64,000 nt of DNA from Lineus longissimus (GCF_910592395.1 NC_088325.1:9860109-9924108), one strand, 5' to 3'; numbered from the stretch's first letter, positions 36,701 through 48,700 are shown. Made by a program: numbers and translations. The notes: generated from the letters alone by a model not told the origin.

Positions 36701-37462
36701 TGTCAATCAACCAGACATTAGTCAATCAATCATAAAAATATTTGTGAAGGGCCAAAACTTGATGAAAAAATGTCCTTGACTCTCAGGCACTCAGGAAAAA
36801 GCAATCAAATAAGTGATTTCTTTGCAAAACCTTACAAAACCCAACTGATTCCGAGATGTGGAAGGACGCAGGGAGTTTCATTCCACAGTGGGACATGATG
36901 ATACTTGCTTAGGCTGTGGGATTATGCTTTATTAATCTGGGCCTAAAAGTTTTCTGAAAACGTTTTGGTTGAAACTGTGCTTGGGGTCAAGGTTAGATTC
37001 AAAGGCCAGAATGATAATGATTAGTTCCAATTCTGAAATGTTTTTCAATCTACTCATGCATCTTGTTCCATTTTGCAGGCACTGGAGTATTCAAATCGCG
37101 TCCAACGAGGAACAGCCAAGCCAAGCCCATCACCGCAGCAGACGACACCAAAACCGTCAAAGAAGGGACAGTTACCGCCGAAACCCCCGACGAGATTTGC
37201 ACCGACGCAAGGGGGAGTGAACAATACCTTATACACCCCTCCGCAGACCACGAGACCCTTTACACAAATGCCCCAGGGTACCCCGCCTTTACCCGGTATG
37301 ACGCCGGCGGTAAATCGACGAAACGCGGGAAATATCAAAGCGAATCAACCCGAGTTGATCGACTTGACGAAATTGTTACAACAGCATCAGCGTGATAAAG
37401 AGAACGTTACTGCCATACGTCAGAATTTGGGCGGGGGGCCGAGTTTAGAGAGTAAGGTGTAG
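24713..37462 (+). CDS. JHY: JHY homologue (C11orf63 / juvenile hydrocephalus protein)
   Basis: Well-supported exons, all phase 0 after the first: 24713-27099, 33035-33163, 33874-34038, 35178-35327 and 37079-37462 (stop TAG 37460-37462). A further candidate is 28796-28891. The first exon encodes about 795 residues rich in Pro, Gln, Arg, Tyr and acidic residues, with no fold visible. The conserved part is in the 3' exons: KPYSLNDYKKMQKEVKLGG then LGPDL, a charged helix (EKKMRQQEYARQIHMKNVQE), ALEYSNR, and a final helix ELIDLTKLLQQHQRDKENV. These match my recollection of vertebrate JHY, which is tied to ependymal cilia and to junction/cytoskeleton organisation. Biochemical function is unknown. 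The product, over 1000 residues, is longer than the ~770 of human, mainly in the disordered part. The exon at 24713 opens with two nt of a split codon, so an upstream exon exists; Met at 24781 is an alternative start. Confidence 0.83.
28796..28891 (+). CDS. JHY: candidate extra JHY exon (32 codons)
   Basis: An open stretch (ALQVYLSESLQEV...) preceded by gagcag and ended by GAG/gtaagag. Its phase is 0 at both ends, so it could be inserted between the exons ending at 27099 and starting at 33035 without frame change. The acceptor has a poor pyrimidine tract, and I do not recognise the sequence from JHY relatives. Confidence 0.38.
29697..29960 (+). mobile_element. tRNA-derived SINE, copy 1
   Basis: The head has an A-box-like tggtctagtgg and a B-box-like ggttcaatccc at tRNA spacing. 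The body (aaatgctcag, agccgctcatctgaggtct, aaaggtttcagg, gttaaagt) recurs in the same order at 58378-58640, so the two belong to one SINE family. Confidence 0.65.
30498..30600 (-). mobile_element. 3' end of a LINE-like retroelement
   Basis: On the minus strand the sequence ends gatgaaaataaagtttacct followed by tatcttatcttat. A short A/T-rich tandem tail after an AATAAA-like motif is typical of CR1/L2-like non-LTR elements. No reverse transcriptase is present. Confidence 0.4.
31715..31795 (-). repeat. tRNA-like sequence, probable SINE head
   Basis: Minus strand: ttagcccagtgg (A-box-like) and gtgggttcgactcccc-like B box at the right distance. A poly-C run directly follows on the + strand. The stems are too irregular for a functional tRNA. 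Confidence 0.45.
32499..32732. mobile_element. MITE with ~65-bp inverted arms (family D), copy 1
   Basis: The left arm ttgaccataggtactgtcat continues with ttggctataacttgaaatcc. The right arm is its reverse complement, ending gtgcctatggtcaacc. A related copy is at 36190-36416; both are in JHY introns. Confidence 0.7.
33507..33578 (+). pseudogene. ghost copy of a JHY exon
   Basis: About 72 nt match 33901-33972 of the next JHY exon at roughly four bases in five. The frame FRHSKQAAHVGAQCKPYF parallels the true YRHSKQAAHVGAQYKPYS. It then diverges (LSDCNH against LNDYKK). No donor follows at the matching position and the upstream part is altered, so it appears to be a decayed local exon duplication. 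Confidence 0.8.
34213..34280 (-). mobile_element. 68-bp retrotransposed insert with 14-bp target duplication
   Basis: aggaatttgtcatg occurs at 34199-34212 and again, exactly, at 34281-34294. Between them is a short sequence with four (gctta) repeats at one end. Direct duplications and a short tandem tail fit a severely 5'-truncated RTE/CR1-type retroelement or SINE inserted in minus orientation. Confidence 0.7.
34400..34574. mobile_element. family A MITE copy 4 (reverse orientation)
   Basis: Flanked by TA (34398-34399 and 34575-34576). The ends cagtggaacctcccttagca and gatagagaggttctactg are those of family A, inverted relative to the copy at 1234. It sits in a JHY intron. Confidence 0.78.
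36190..36416. mobile_element. family D MITE copy 2
   Basis: The arms ggttgaccatgggcacc and acctatggtcaagcc enclose diverged internal inverted sequence that pairs over about 60 bp. Similar to 32499-32732. Confidence 0.7.
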
Positions 37463-38726
37463 TTTGAATGATTTGAAGCTCGTGGGCGTCAGCGTGGCCA
37501 AGCGTAGTTTTGCCTGATTATTGAAGAGTATCTCCTGGAAAGTCTTTTTGGCGAACTCCCTACTCCCTAATCTTCAAATTCTGACCTCCTCATTTTTTAC
37601 AAGGCATGCAAACATTTCTGGATTTACTGTTGCACGCAAAAATAGTGAGAGAAGCTGATAAGGCAACATGAATCCATTTCAAATTCTGCATTGTCACAAA
37701 TGAGTCATCTGGAAGCTGGTACATTCGGCAAAGAAGTTCTCTCCTGTCCTAATCATGCACTGTGTGTTAGGACACATGTTTAGAAAGAGGAGAAGACGGT
37801 CAAGTACTGTGTAGATATGTATTGAGTTGTCTGTCTTAGTACCTGTAGTGTCCTTGTGCCTACTGTCATAAGTCACTGTCAGTCATTCCCAACTTCGTTA
37901 GTACCGGTAGGTCCTGTACGAATTTCATCCAGCATGGAATGCTATCATACAATTTGAGACATTTCACCTGCACAAATTTCAGACTACTGTTTTTGTACAC
38001 ACAACCACCAGTGCCTAGTCCACTGTCACCTAGAATTGTCAGTCGATCGCACTTTGTAAGAACTGGTATGTCCTGTCAGACTATCAATCACCATGGTAAC
38101 GTTGTCGTTCATTTTGAAGACACTTTCTACGGCACAAGTTATGGAGTGTTGTTTTCCTACGCACAACCGCACAGTAATTCACCATGTCTATTTCATTTTA
38201 GTCATGATGAAGTTAAACATATGAGCCGTTTCTATGAATGAGGAGCTCAAATGACATCTTTCACTCAAAATATTATGTTGATGGCTGAACGTCGACTAAG
38301 ACATTGTTAGCGCTTTAAACAATATTGGGTGATTGTGATGTAAGAAGGAGGATCCGAGAGAGTCACCCTGTTCTTCTCATTAAGACGTGCGCCGACTGGG
38401 GGTTGAACCCATGACCTCAGAGGTAGCAGGCGCTTTTTTAATTTTCCAATTTATCTATTACCGACAGTGGTATGGATGTGGTGAACTTCACCTTGAACAC
38501 CAAGTTGAAGGTTGTGATAAGTATTAGCTAATTTTAAGACGGTCCCCGATATTGAACACTACAGTCTATGAGACTATTCAGTTCAAAGGGTATCTAATCA
38601 ACGGTAATTGAGTATGAAATCCCCACCGTGCTAACAGAGAATTGGTGACAAGACTGTGATTTATTTGGTGGGGTCTCCACTGAGCAAATTCATGTCTGTT
38701 CTAATCTGGCCTGAAAAAGATATAAA

Positions 38727-38940
38727 CAGGGCCAAGAGTAGGCTCCAACTGGGAACCACAGTAATACAAATCTTACGTCTGACCTCAACTGAGTAGTACC
38801 CTGCCTTATGGAAAAATCTTGCCTCTGATAAAGAGGGCCAAGAGTAGGCTCCAACTGGGAACCACAGTAATACAAATCTTACATCTGACCTCGACTGAAT
38901 AGTACCCTGCCTTACGGAATAATCTTGCATCTAAAAAAAT
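38727..38940. repeat. ~107-bp tandem duplication
   Basis: The block starting aagagtaggctccaactggg occurs at about 38732 and again at about 38839, with only a few differences. Confidence 0.85.
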
Positions 38941-39273
38941 TAGACTGAGTACCTGGCCTTACGGAATAATTTTGCCCCTCAATAATCAAACCTGGTACCT
39001 AGCCTTAAAAAACTCAATGAGTGCCACCTCGAGGTATTCTTCCAGAACCAGATGATACGTTTGTTTGTGTTGAAGGTATGAGCTCATTCATACAAACTAC
39101 CCGTGTACCGATAAGAGCAGCTACCAGGTCGCAGTAGACTAGTCTTTTATACGCATCTGTGCCCTGGTAGTTGCTCTCAGGACGGCTCTCTTAACTTCAT
39201 CTCTCTCCGAAAGAGGATTGTTTGCAACGTAAATCGCAACGCAGGGTTTTATAAAGATTGTCATTTTGTCATG

Positions 39274-39391
39274 GTGTCCTGATTAAAGAGGTCAAATTGA
39301 ATGGAAACAACCAATTTGGGTCCTAAGCTAGTGTCCTTAATAGAGAGGTTGTCCTTAATAGAGAGGTTGTCTGCTTAGGGAGGTTCCACTG
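39274..39391. mobile_element. family A MITE copy 5, left-truncated
   Basis: The right terminus gggaggttccactg at 39378-39391 is followed by TA. The left terminus is missing and the sequence begins inside the element at ggtgtcctgattaaagaggt. Confidence 0.7.
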
Positions 39392-39525
39392 TATTGTGGA
39401 CTTAAACAAGCCTTGTTGCGATTGACGTTGCAAGCAGTCTGTTGTATAGTACATTTCTGTGCCTGTCACCCTAGACTTTTTTTATGGAAGTATTTTATAA
39501 GGTCTATTTTTGTACAGAGTTTGAG

Positions 39526-39531
39526 AATAAA
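39526..39531 (+). terminator. candidate poly(A) signal of JHY
   Basis: AATAAA followed by a T/GT-rich stretch (tgtgtctgttgtc) about 2 kb after the JHY stop. Confidence 0.4.
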
Positions 39532-42325
39532 TGTTTACAATATGTGTCTGTTGTCTATCCAAGCTGTCTGTATGTGATAATTTATTTGATTATGTATTCT
39601 GCTGTTTGTTAAGTTCCGTCCAGTTTTGTCATGGTCTAATGTCATTACAACATTGCGTCCATCTTTTGTAAAAATCATACAAATCGATTCATTTTGTATG
39701 AACAAGATATTGTAGGGTGTGTGGGGCATATGCTGCGCGCTGTGTTGCTCTTGTTATTTTTCCTGACGCATTGCTGAAGTCAATATTGAAAGCCAAATAT
39801 GATGAAATATTGATGAAAACATGTAGAGAATTTGATTTGCTAATAAGTAAGTAATCTTATACTAATAGAATTGTGCTCTAAGAAATGAAAATTTCTGTGT
39901 TAATACTGTGTGTAAATATGACTAGGATTAATAGGGCATTTCTTAGTGTTTATTTATGGAACTGGTACCATGTAGGAAGCTATTTGTTCAAAGCAAGTCC
40001 ATTTGAGATTTCTATAGACGTCATGCAGTGACATCATCAGGAAGATCATTTTTTAACGTCAAATCCTTTCCCTTCACACTGCTGATGTCGTGAAAGTGTG
40101 TCACGTGTGGATAATGTTGTTGCCCACTGACGACAAACGAGGGCGACGTCACCTGGGTCATTTGACGTCCCGAATGGCGTCTTTTCTGTGATGACGTCAT
40201 CTGCATGGCCTCTGTACTTGTAATCTTACCGGCATCCTGGTCGGGGAGTTTTGTTAGTGGAAAATTAGTCGACTTTAGGCCAGCCCAAATCACATCATTA
40301 AGTCGCTTTCATCCTGTCATCCCCATACTCTTAAAAGACTGACCCAAATATGAAATGAACTTTGAGTGGATAGATGTTAGGGTTGTGTGTAATTACTAGA
40401 AGGTAGTAAGATTTGTATTGAATAATGGTCATAATATTTTCATCAGCGCGTCAAGAGATTTTGTAAGAAATTCTACGTTGACCCCGATGGGGTCCTCAAT
40501 TGTATATATAAACACTGCTGGATATTTTTAAGAAATTGTACAGTGTACATTTCAAATTGATGAGTTTTTATTGACAAATCATGCTGTCGGAAGAATTTGA
40601 TTATTTTTTTGTCTGTGTGTCCTCGTTCTAATTATTTCTGTACCATTCATATTTTTTTGGGCGAAATTTATTTCGTTGTAATATTATGTTTTCGATGTAA
40701 TTTATTATTGTTAATCTAATATGTGCCATGCCACATGGCTGTCTGTTATGTGCAGCTAATTCAAAGTGGTTAAAAACCTTTTGATCAAAGCGTAAATAGT
40801 GAAATTAGTCTAGAAATATTGAAATCTGTCCAGATTCTTTGTCAGCTAAAATATATCACTGACGGAAGTGTGCGCTGTGACCAGCTTCGTGTAAATCTGC
40901 GGCAGCTGGTATCTCCCACATCTCTGTTCAAGGAACGATAGCCCTCCAGCAGGCTGAAGACCCTGTCAAAAGAACATGGCTTGTGTGGTTTGTTTCCACA
41001 TGGGCACCGAAATTTGGCAGAAAAAAACCAGCAACAATTCTCCATGACTGTAGCAAAAATGCCAAGTTTCTTGATCGAGTCCATAGGTGGGTTGAGGCAG
41101 GGGTTAGTGAAACGATATGCACCCATGCCCTAGACTGACCCTGAGCAAAAATGGGGGGCGGGTGGCTAGGAGAGATACACCAACTGCCTCTAGATTCATA
41201 CTAAGCTCAGCAGAGCACATGTTCTCTAACGTCACTTTTGCTCCGTGACATTATATCCAGCTGCCAGGGGATCTAGATAGATCCAAAAATTTCTGGACTA
41301 TTTTCACTACTTATGCTGCGATCAAAGGTTTCAAACTACTTTGGATTAAGTCCCAGCATAGATGAATATATCACACTTCACCCAATCACACCGCTGAAAT
41401 ATCCTGTAGGAGAGCTATTTTTCACTCCCAATGTTATAGGAACACCCTTCAGGCTTGTACAAGTACACTGTGGTATGGAGAGTGGCTTGCCAAAGGCAAG
41501 CTATTGAATGCCATGCAGGCCACACCATCACCACGCCGAAATACGTCAAAAGACGGCCTGCCGAATATCTTACAGAAGCCGAAATTCGGTCCTCCTTATC
41601 AAACACATGGGAGAGAAAAACAGCCCGACAGTTATTTTCAAATGTAAAAGCTTCCTACTGTACTGTTTCATTGTGAGTTCTCCTCATGCCTTGTCATTTG
41701 TATCTATCTCATATCATATGTGACCCGCCATGACGAAACAAGTCGCGTGTCGCTCCGAGCTTGACAGGTTGAGACGGACTGGTTGTTCATTTCATTATTG
41801 TCCGCCTTTTGTGACACCTGAGTACATCAATTTCATCCATTATGTCCTGGTGTCCTTTTAGGCTCATCTTCTGTGCGACATGCCACTAGTTTGTCGTGGT
41901 GGGTCTCATATGTCATCAGTCTCCTCTCCATGTGTTTAAAGAACCTGTGTGCACTCTAAAACAGTGTGGTTGTGATCTCTAGGTAATTTGTCATGAAACG
42001 TTTCTGCTCCAGCCTCATGTGGTCCCTTTCAGGTATGTCATCTGGTTTGAGTCAGTTTGGGAGCAGTAAGAATAAGTCAAGTGCTTCTAACAGAAATATT
42101 TTTGGTGTCCATTTGGGGTGGCACCGTCTAGATAGAAATGTCAAGTTGCAGAAGTACCTTGTTGATGTCTTGGGCTCATATCCATATTTGAAGTGCCTCG
42201 AGTGACTGGATCAGAAACTAACATTATGTTTGCTGCTGCTGCTGATTACTCTGACTTGTATATAACTGAATATCCAAATAAATATCCTTACCTTTTGAAT
42301 GATGTCTTAAATCATGTTTGTTGGG

Positions 42326-45130
42326 AGCTGTCTTCAAGAGCACAGTGAGGTTAAATATCCACCACAAACAGAAGTGTGCTGCTGCAGTCTCCAAGCCTTA
42401 CTTGGGTAGGGATGGGATCCCTACCCATAGAAGGGTAGTGTCTGTCTTCAAGAGCACAGTGAGGTTAAATATCGACCACAAACAGAAGTGTGCTGCTGCA
42501 GTCTCCAAGCCTTACTTGGATAGGGATGGGCAGTGTATTCAGTGTAGTGTATGCCAATTGCCGCAGTCATTAAGAACTGTGGCAGATTTCTCTTCTGAAA
42601 AATTGCGGCGTGGCTGTGTGGAAGAAAACAAGCTATGTTCTGTTGATGGGATTGTTTCTGCTGGAGGGCATGGCGCTGTTGTTGTGGAGCCACTGTCATT
42701 AGGATAGATCTGCTACTGTTACCACCTAGAAATCCTGTTGCTTGGATGTCCCACCTACTAACAGAGTTGTATTAAGTTTAGGGGGTGGCAGGAGGGCAAC
42801 TGCCACCTCCAGACAAATTTGGGTCTTTTGCCTTCCCCCCCTCCAAGAGCCTACTGCCCCTCCCCAGGACCATAAAGTTGAATACGGCCGTGACCAGCAT
42901 CTTGGATCCTCTTGTCCCATTTGCCTCCGACCATCTTCTGGCCACCGCTAAAGTAGGTCCCCCAGTAAGTAATAGCAGATCACAGTACAGAGAGATAGGA
43001 TGCTGGTGTACAAATATACAGGTGGCCTACTATCAGCCCTGGGGAACTTACTTTAGCAACCCCTCGATCAGCCTGGGATCTGTTAGCATCCCTTTACTTG
43101 GAGATCTGTTGGCATCCGCTCACCTCGACCTTCAGCCTGGGGATCTGCTAGCATGGGATCCCTACCCAAGTAAGGGTAGTGCCTGTCTTCAAGAGCACAG
43201 TGAAGTTAAATATCCACCACAAACAGAAGTGTTCTGTTGCAGTCTCCAAGCCTTACTTTGGTAAGGATGGGATCCCTACCCATAGAAGGGTAGTGTCTGT
43301 CTTCAAGAGCACAGTGAGGTTAAAGATCCACCACAAACAGAAGTGTTCTGCTGCAGTCTCCAAGCCTTACTTGGGTACGGATGGGGTCCCTACCCACGTA
43401 AGCGTAGTGCCTGTCTTCAAGAGCACAGTGAAGTTAAAGATCTACCACAAACAGAAGTGTTCTGCTGCAGTCTGAAAACCTTACTTTGGTAGGGATGGGA
43501 GGGTAGTGGGTAAGGATAGTGTCTGTCTTCAAGAGCACAGTGAGGTTAAAGATCCACCACAAACATAAGTGTTCTGTTGCAGTCTCAAAACCTTACTTTG
43601 GTAGGGATGGGAGGGTAGTGGGTAAGGATAGTGTCTGTCTTCAAGAGCACAGTGAGGTTAAAGATCTACCACAAACAGAAGTGTTCTGCTGCAGTCTCGA
43701 AGCCTTACTTTGGTAGGAAAGGGATCCCTACCCAAGTAAGGGTAGTGCCTGTCTTCAAGAGCACAGTGAGGTTAAATATCCACCACAAACAGAAGTGTTC
43801 TGCAGTCTCCAAGCCTTACTTGGGTGAACATACTCTAGCATCCCTTCAGCCTGGACATCTGTTGGTATCCCTTCAGCCTGGATATCTGCTAGCAACCCTT
43901 CAGCCTGGGGAACATACTTTAGCAGCCTTTCAGCCTCTGGGGAACATACTCTAGCAACCCTTCAGCCTGGGCATCTGTTAGCATCCCTTCAACCTGGAGT
44001 TACTGCTAGCAACCCTTCAGCCTGGGGAACATACTTTAGCAATCCTTCAACCTGGGGATGTTTGTCAAACTCCAGCCACCCCCCCCCCCCCCCCCCCCGA
44101 GAGCCTACTGCCTGGATCCTGTCCTCAGTATATTAATCTCCACTGCTATCTGCTTGTTAATTCTGTCCCTAGAGGGCTTTTGTTCCTTTGGCCTACCTCC
44201 TCCATGCTTCAAGGGTTCCCAAAAGGGCACGAATGTCGGTGTAACATCTGTGGTTGTTTCCCATGTGTCAGTGTTTCCAAACAATAGGCAGCTAGAGAGA
44301 CCATGACTTTTCAATAGGGGGGATACACAGAAAAGCTCGTCAATCTATTTTTGAGCGTTCCCAAACAATGAGGGGAAACACTCAAAAACAGAAACACTCA
44401 AAAACATTACACCGGTCTTCAAGAGCGCAGTGAGGTTAAAGATCCACCACAAACAGTATTCTGCTGCAATCTCCAAGCCTTACTTGGTTAGGGATGGAAT
44501 CCCTACCCAAGTAAGGGTAGTATCTGTCTTCAAGAGCACAGTGAGGTTAAAGATCAACCACAAACAGAAGTGTTCTGTTGCAGTCTCCAACCCTTACTTG
44601 GGTAGGGATGGGATCCCTACCCAAGTAAGGGTAGTGCCTGTCTTCAAGAGCACAGTGAGGTTAAATATCCACCACAGACAGAAGTGTTCTGCTGCAGTCT
44701 CCAAGCCTTACTTGGGTAGGGATGGGATCCCTACCCAAGCAAGGGTAGTATCTGTCTTCAAGAGCACAGTGAGGTTAAATATCCACCACAGACAGAAGTG
44801 TTCTGCTGCAGTCTCCAAGCCTTACTTGGGTAGGGATGGGATCCCTACCCAAGTAAGGGTAGTGCCTGTCTTCAAGAGCACAGTGAGGTTAAAGATCCAC
44901 CACAAACAGAAGTGTTCTGGTGCAGTTTCCAAGCCTTACTTGGGTGAACATACTCTAGCATCCCTTCAGCCTGGACATCTGTTGGTATCCCTTCAGCCTG
45001 GAGATCTGCTAGCAACCCTTCAGCCTGGGGCGCATACTTTAGCAGCCTTTCAGCCTCTGGGGAACATACTCTAGCAATCCTTCAGCCTGGGCATCTGTTA
45101 GCATCCCTTCTACCTGGAGATCTGCTAGCA
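42326..45130. repeat. 114-bp hairpin satellite with 28-bp-type sub-repeats
   Basis: Monomers start ctgtcttcaagagcacagtg, continue ccaccacaaacagaagtgtt and end in an inverted repeat. Clusters lie at 42326-42533, 43175-43830 and 44413-44945, with a period of 114 bp in the last. Each cluster after 43 kb is followed by shorter repeats of the type cttcagcctggagatctgct (43830-44060 and 44945-45130). Because 114 is divisible by three, open frames of up to 214 codons with a 38-residue period arise. They have no start context, splice support or known relatives, so I do not call them genes. A poly-C run lies at 44079-44098. Confidence 0.9.
44590..44632. repeat. perfect 20-bp hairpin inside a satellite monomer
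   Basis: The arm 44590-44609 (acccttacttgggtagggat) is exactly complementary to 44613-44632, separated only by GGG. Imperfect or shorter forms of this hairpin occur in neighbouring monomers at about 42400, 43250, 43703, 44477, 44706 and 44820. Confidence 0.95.
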
Positions 45131-46345
45131 ACGACGGGAGAGACAGTGGGCGACGCGGGCGCAGCCTTCAGATTCATTTGACATGACTGCTTCAAACACA
45201 TATTTCTCTGACCATTGACAAAACCTTTGGGCTTATTATACATCATTTCGATCCTTAAATCTTTTGCTTCCTCTTATACCCGCTTGTCAATTCATAAGCA
45301 CATTAAATCCGCCCTATACGGATAAAACGTATCATCGAAATTTGAGGACCTCTTCCTCCAGTAGCAGACGATGGCTTACGCGTCTGACGTTGCGGTCGTC
45401 GTTGGAATATTCTGTCTTCGCAGGACGTTTTGACTTAAAACTGTCTTTGGACACGACAGTAGGGATCAAACCAGGTAGGGTACTTCGGTCTGTCGTCAGA
45501 AGCACAGTGACTACCAAAGAGATAAGGGTTCCGATGCTGTCCCAGGTACATGAGCTTCTCCACGTTACATGGGCCTGTCTTCAAGAGCACAGTAGTGAGA
45601 TAGAAGCTCTACCAATGACAAAAGGGTCAGGATACTGTCCGAGGTACAGAACAGGAGATATTCCGAGTCTCACATTACTTGAGTCTGTCTTCAAGAGAAC
45701 AGTGAGATAGAAGCTCTACCAAAGACAGAGGGCGCCTGATGCGGTCCCAGGTGCTTCTTCAAGGGATGGTAGGTGTTATCGCCCCAATGGCGATACGGGG
45801 CGCGGGTCTAGCGGTCTTGCACTGATAATAACGCAATCTTATTCTCTCGAATGTCTCAAGCAGACGATGGCTTGCGCGTCTGACGTTGTGGTCGTCGTTG
45901 GAACATTCTGTCTTCGCCGGACGTTTTGACTTAAAACTGTCTTTGGACACGACAGTAGGGATCAAACCAGGTAGGGTACTTCGGTCTGTTGTCAGAAGCA
46001 CAGTGACTACCAAAGAGAGAAGGGACCTGGTGCTGTCCCAGGTACATGAGCTTCTTTACGTTACATGGGCCTGTCTTCAAGAACAAGCTCTACCAATGAC
46101 AAAAGGTTCAGGATACTGTCCGAGGTACTGAACAGGAGATATTCCAAGTCTCACATTACTTGAGTCTGTCTTCAACAGAACAGTGAGATAGAAGCTCTAC
46201 CAAAGACAGAGGGCGCCTGATGCGGTCCCAGGTGCTTCTTCGAGGGATGGTACGTGTTATCGCCCCAATGGCGATACTTGGCGCGGGTGTACCGGTCTTG
46301 CACTGATAATAAGTACGCAATCTTATTCTCTCTAATGTCTTTATA
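45131..46345. mobile_element. leader-array-tail element, copy 1
   Basis: A ~330-bp leader (acgacgggagagacagtggg to the acgacagtaggga end) is followed by ~105-bp monomers. It ends in a tail with the hairpin tatcgcc-ccaat-ggcgata (45777-45795) and a unique end. A shorter leader (from 45862), monomers and the same tail (hairpin near 46257-46275) follow directly. Leader, internal tandem repeats and a terminal hairpin resemble non-autonomous Helitron/Helentron-type or Pearl-like elements; this class is an inference. Confidence 0.5.
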
Positions 46346-46712
46346 TATTTCCATCAAATATACTTCACTGCTTGATTGATGACTGATAGTTGATTGATTG
46401 GTACAACTGCAAAATACTTAAAACCCTGCAATTAAACCTTTGAAACCAATTACACCAACGAATGAGGAGAAGTCGGAGGTGCCACACCCAAACTAATTGT
46501 CGGATTTCTCAAAAGGACTTCAACGAAAGTAGGCCTCTTCTATTCTCGGACAGGAGGCCGGGCATGACCTGTGGCCTAAAATACACCACAAAAACACCAA
46601 AATTAAGTAGGAATTATTGACTTAAATCTGTCAATATACATCAAGAGCATCATTAGGAAACCATTTTAAATTAGGTTTCGAAGGAATTATAACAGTAGAG
46701 GTATTTAAGTTG

Positions 46713-48700
46713 AACGACGGGAGAGACAGTGGGCGGGCGCAGCCTTCAGATTTAGTCGACATGTCTGCTTCAAACACATATTTCTCCGACCATTGACAAA
46801 ACCTTTGGGCTTATTATACATCATTTCGATCCTTACATCCTGTGCTTCCTCTTATACCCGCTTGTCAATTCATAAGCACATTAAATCCGCCCTATACGGA
46901 TAAAACGTATCATCGAAATTTGAGGACCTCTTACTCCGGTAGCAGACGATGGCTTGCGCGTCTGACGTTGTGGTCGTCGTTGGATCATTCTGTCTTCGCC
47001 GGACGTTTTGGCTTAAAACTGTCTTTGGAGACGACAGTAGGGATCAAACCAGGTAGGGTACTTCGGTCTTTCGTCAGAACCAATGACAAAAGGGTCAGGA
47101 TACTGTCCGAGGTACAGAACAGGAGATATTCAAAGTCTCACATTACTTGAGTCTGTCTTCAAGAGACGAGATGGAAGCTCTACCAAAGACAGAGGGCACC
47201 TGATGCGATCCCAGGTGCTTCTCCGAGGGATGGTAGTAATCAAACCAGGTAGGGTGCTTTGGTCTGTCGTCAGAGGCACAGCGACTACCAAAGAGAGTAG
47301 GGTCCCGATGCTGTCCCAGGTACATGAGCTTCTCCACGTTACATGGGCCTGTCTTCAAGAGCACAGTAGTGAGATAGAAGCTCTACCAATGAAAAAAGGG
47401 TCAGGATCCTGTCCTAGGTAGAGAACAGGAGATATTCTCAGTCTAACATTACTTGAGTCTGTCTTCAAGAGGCGAGATGGAAGCTGTGCCAAAGACAGAG
47501 GGCGCCTGATGCGATCCCAGGTGCTTCTCCGAGGGATGGTAGGATCAAACCAGGTAGGGTGCTTTGGTCTGTCGTCAGAAGCACAGTGACTACCAAAGAG
47601 AGAAGGGTCCCAGGGCTGTCCCAGGTATATGAGCTTCTCCACGTTACATGGGCCTGTCTTCAAGAACACAGTAGTGAGATAGAAGCTCTACCAATGACAA
47701 AAGGGTCAGGATACTGTCCGAGGTACTGAACAGGAGATATTCCAAGTCTCACATTACTTAAGTCTGTCTTCAACAGAACAGTGAGATAGAAGCTATACCA
47801 AAGACAGAGGGTGCCTGATGCCGTCCCAGGTGCTTCTTCGAGGGATGGTAGCGATCAAAACAGGTAGGGTGCTTCTGTCTGTTGTCAGAAGCACAGTGAC
47901 TACCAAAGAGAGAAGGATCGTTGTGGTCGTCGTTGGAACATTCTGTCTTCGCCGGACGTTTTGGCTTAAAACTGTCTTTGGACACGACAGTAGGGATCAA
48001 ATCAGGTAGGATACTTCGGTCTGTTGTCAGAAGCACAGAGACTACCAAAGAGAGAAGGGTCCTGGGGCTGTCCCAGGTACATGAGCTTCTCCACGTTACA
48101 TGGGCCTGTCTTCAAGAGCACAGTAGTGAGATAGCTCTTCCAATGACAAAAGGGTCAGGATACTGTCCGAGGTACAGAACAGGAGATATTCAAAGTCTCA
48201 CATAACTTGAGTCTGTCTTCAAGAGGCGAGATGGAAGCTCTACCAAAGAGAGAGGGCACCTGATGCGATCCCAGGTGCTTCTCCGAGGGATGGTAGTAAT
48301 CAAACCAGGTAGGGTGCTTTGGTCTGTCGTCAGAGGCACAGCGACTACCAAAGAGAGTAGGGTCCCGATGCTGTCCCAGGTACATGAGCTTCTCCACGTT
48401 ACATGGGCCTGTCTTCAAGAGCACAGTAGTGAGATAGCTCTTCCAATGACAAAAGGGTCAGGATACTGTCCGAGGTACAGAACAGTAGATATTCCGAGTC
48501 TCACATAACTTGAGTCTGTCTTCAAGAGGCGAGATGGAAGCTCTACCAAAGACAGAGGGCGCCTGATGCGGTCCCAGGTGCTTCTTCGACGGATGGTAGG
48601 ATCAAACCAGGTAGGGTGCTTTGGTCTGTCGTCAGAAGCACAGTGACTACCAAGAAGGGTGGTGACGCTGTCCCAGGTACATGAGCTTCTCCAAGTCTAT
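46713..48700. mobile_element. leader-array element, copy 2, with higher-order repeat
   Basis: The ~330-bp leader of the 45131 element recurs at 46713-47043. It is followed to about 48700 by monomers in a three-part order (A: tctgtcgtcagaagcacagt; B: tgtcttcaagagcacagtag; C: tctgtcttcaagaggcgaga), about 305 bp per full set. The monomers share the core tctgtcttcaagagcacagt with the 114-bp satellite to the left. An internal piece of leader recurs at 47930-48000. No tail hairpin was seen at the right end. Confidence 0.6.

Larger units (their letters stand above)
37463..42300. other. JHY 3'UTR and intergenic sequence
   Basis: No further gene is seen. It contains a two-unit ~107-bp tandem duplication at 38727-38940, a family A MITE (39274-39391) and a candidate JHY poly(A) signal at 39526-39531. 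Open frames at 41313-41723 have no recognisable domain or splice context. Confidence 0.5.

Noticed and set aside
42318-45074. Open frames with a 38-residue repeat (VFKSTVRL...), up to 214 codons
   Set aside because: The monomer is 114 bp, a multiple of three, so an open frame persists by chance. There is no start context, splice support, known domain or unrepeated part, and copies elsewhere in the array break the frame.
45264-48508. Several 80-150-codon frames in both strands of the satellite region
   Set aside because: They repeat with the leader and monomers and differ in frame from copy to copy; this is repeat DNA.
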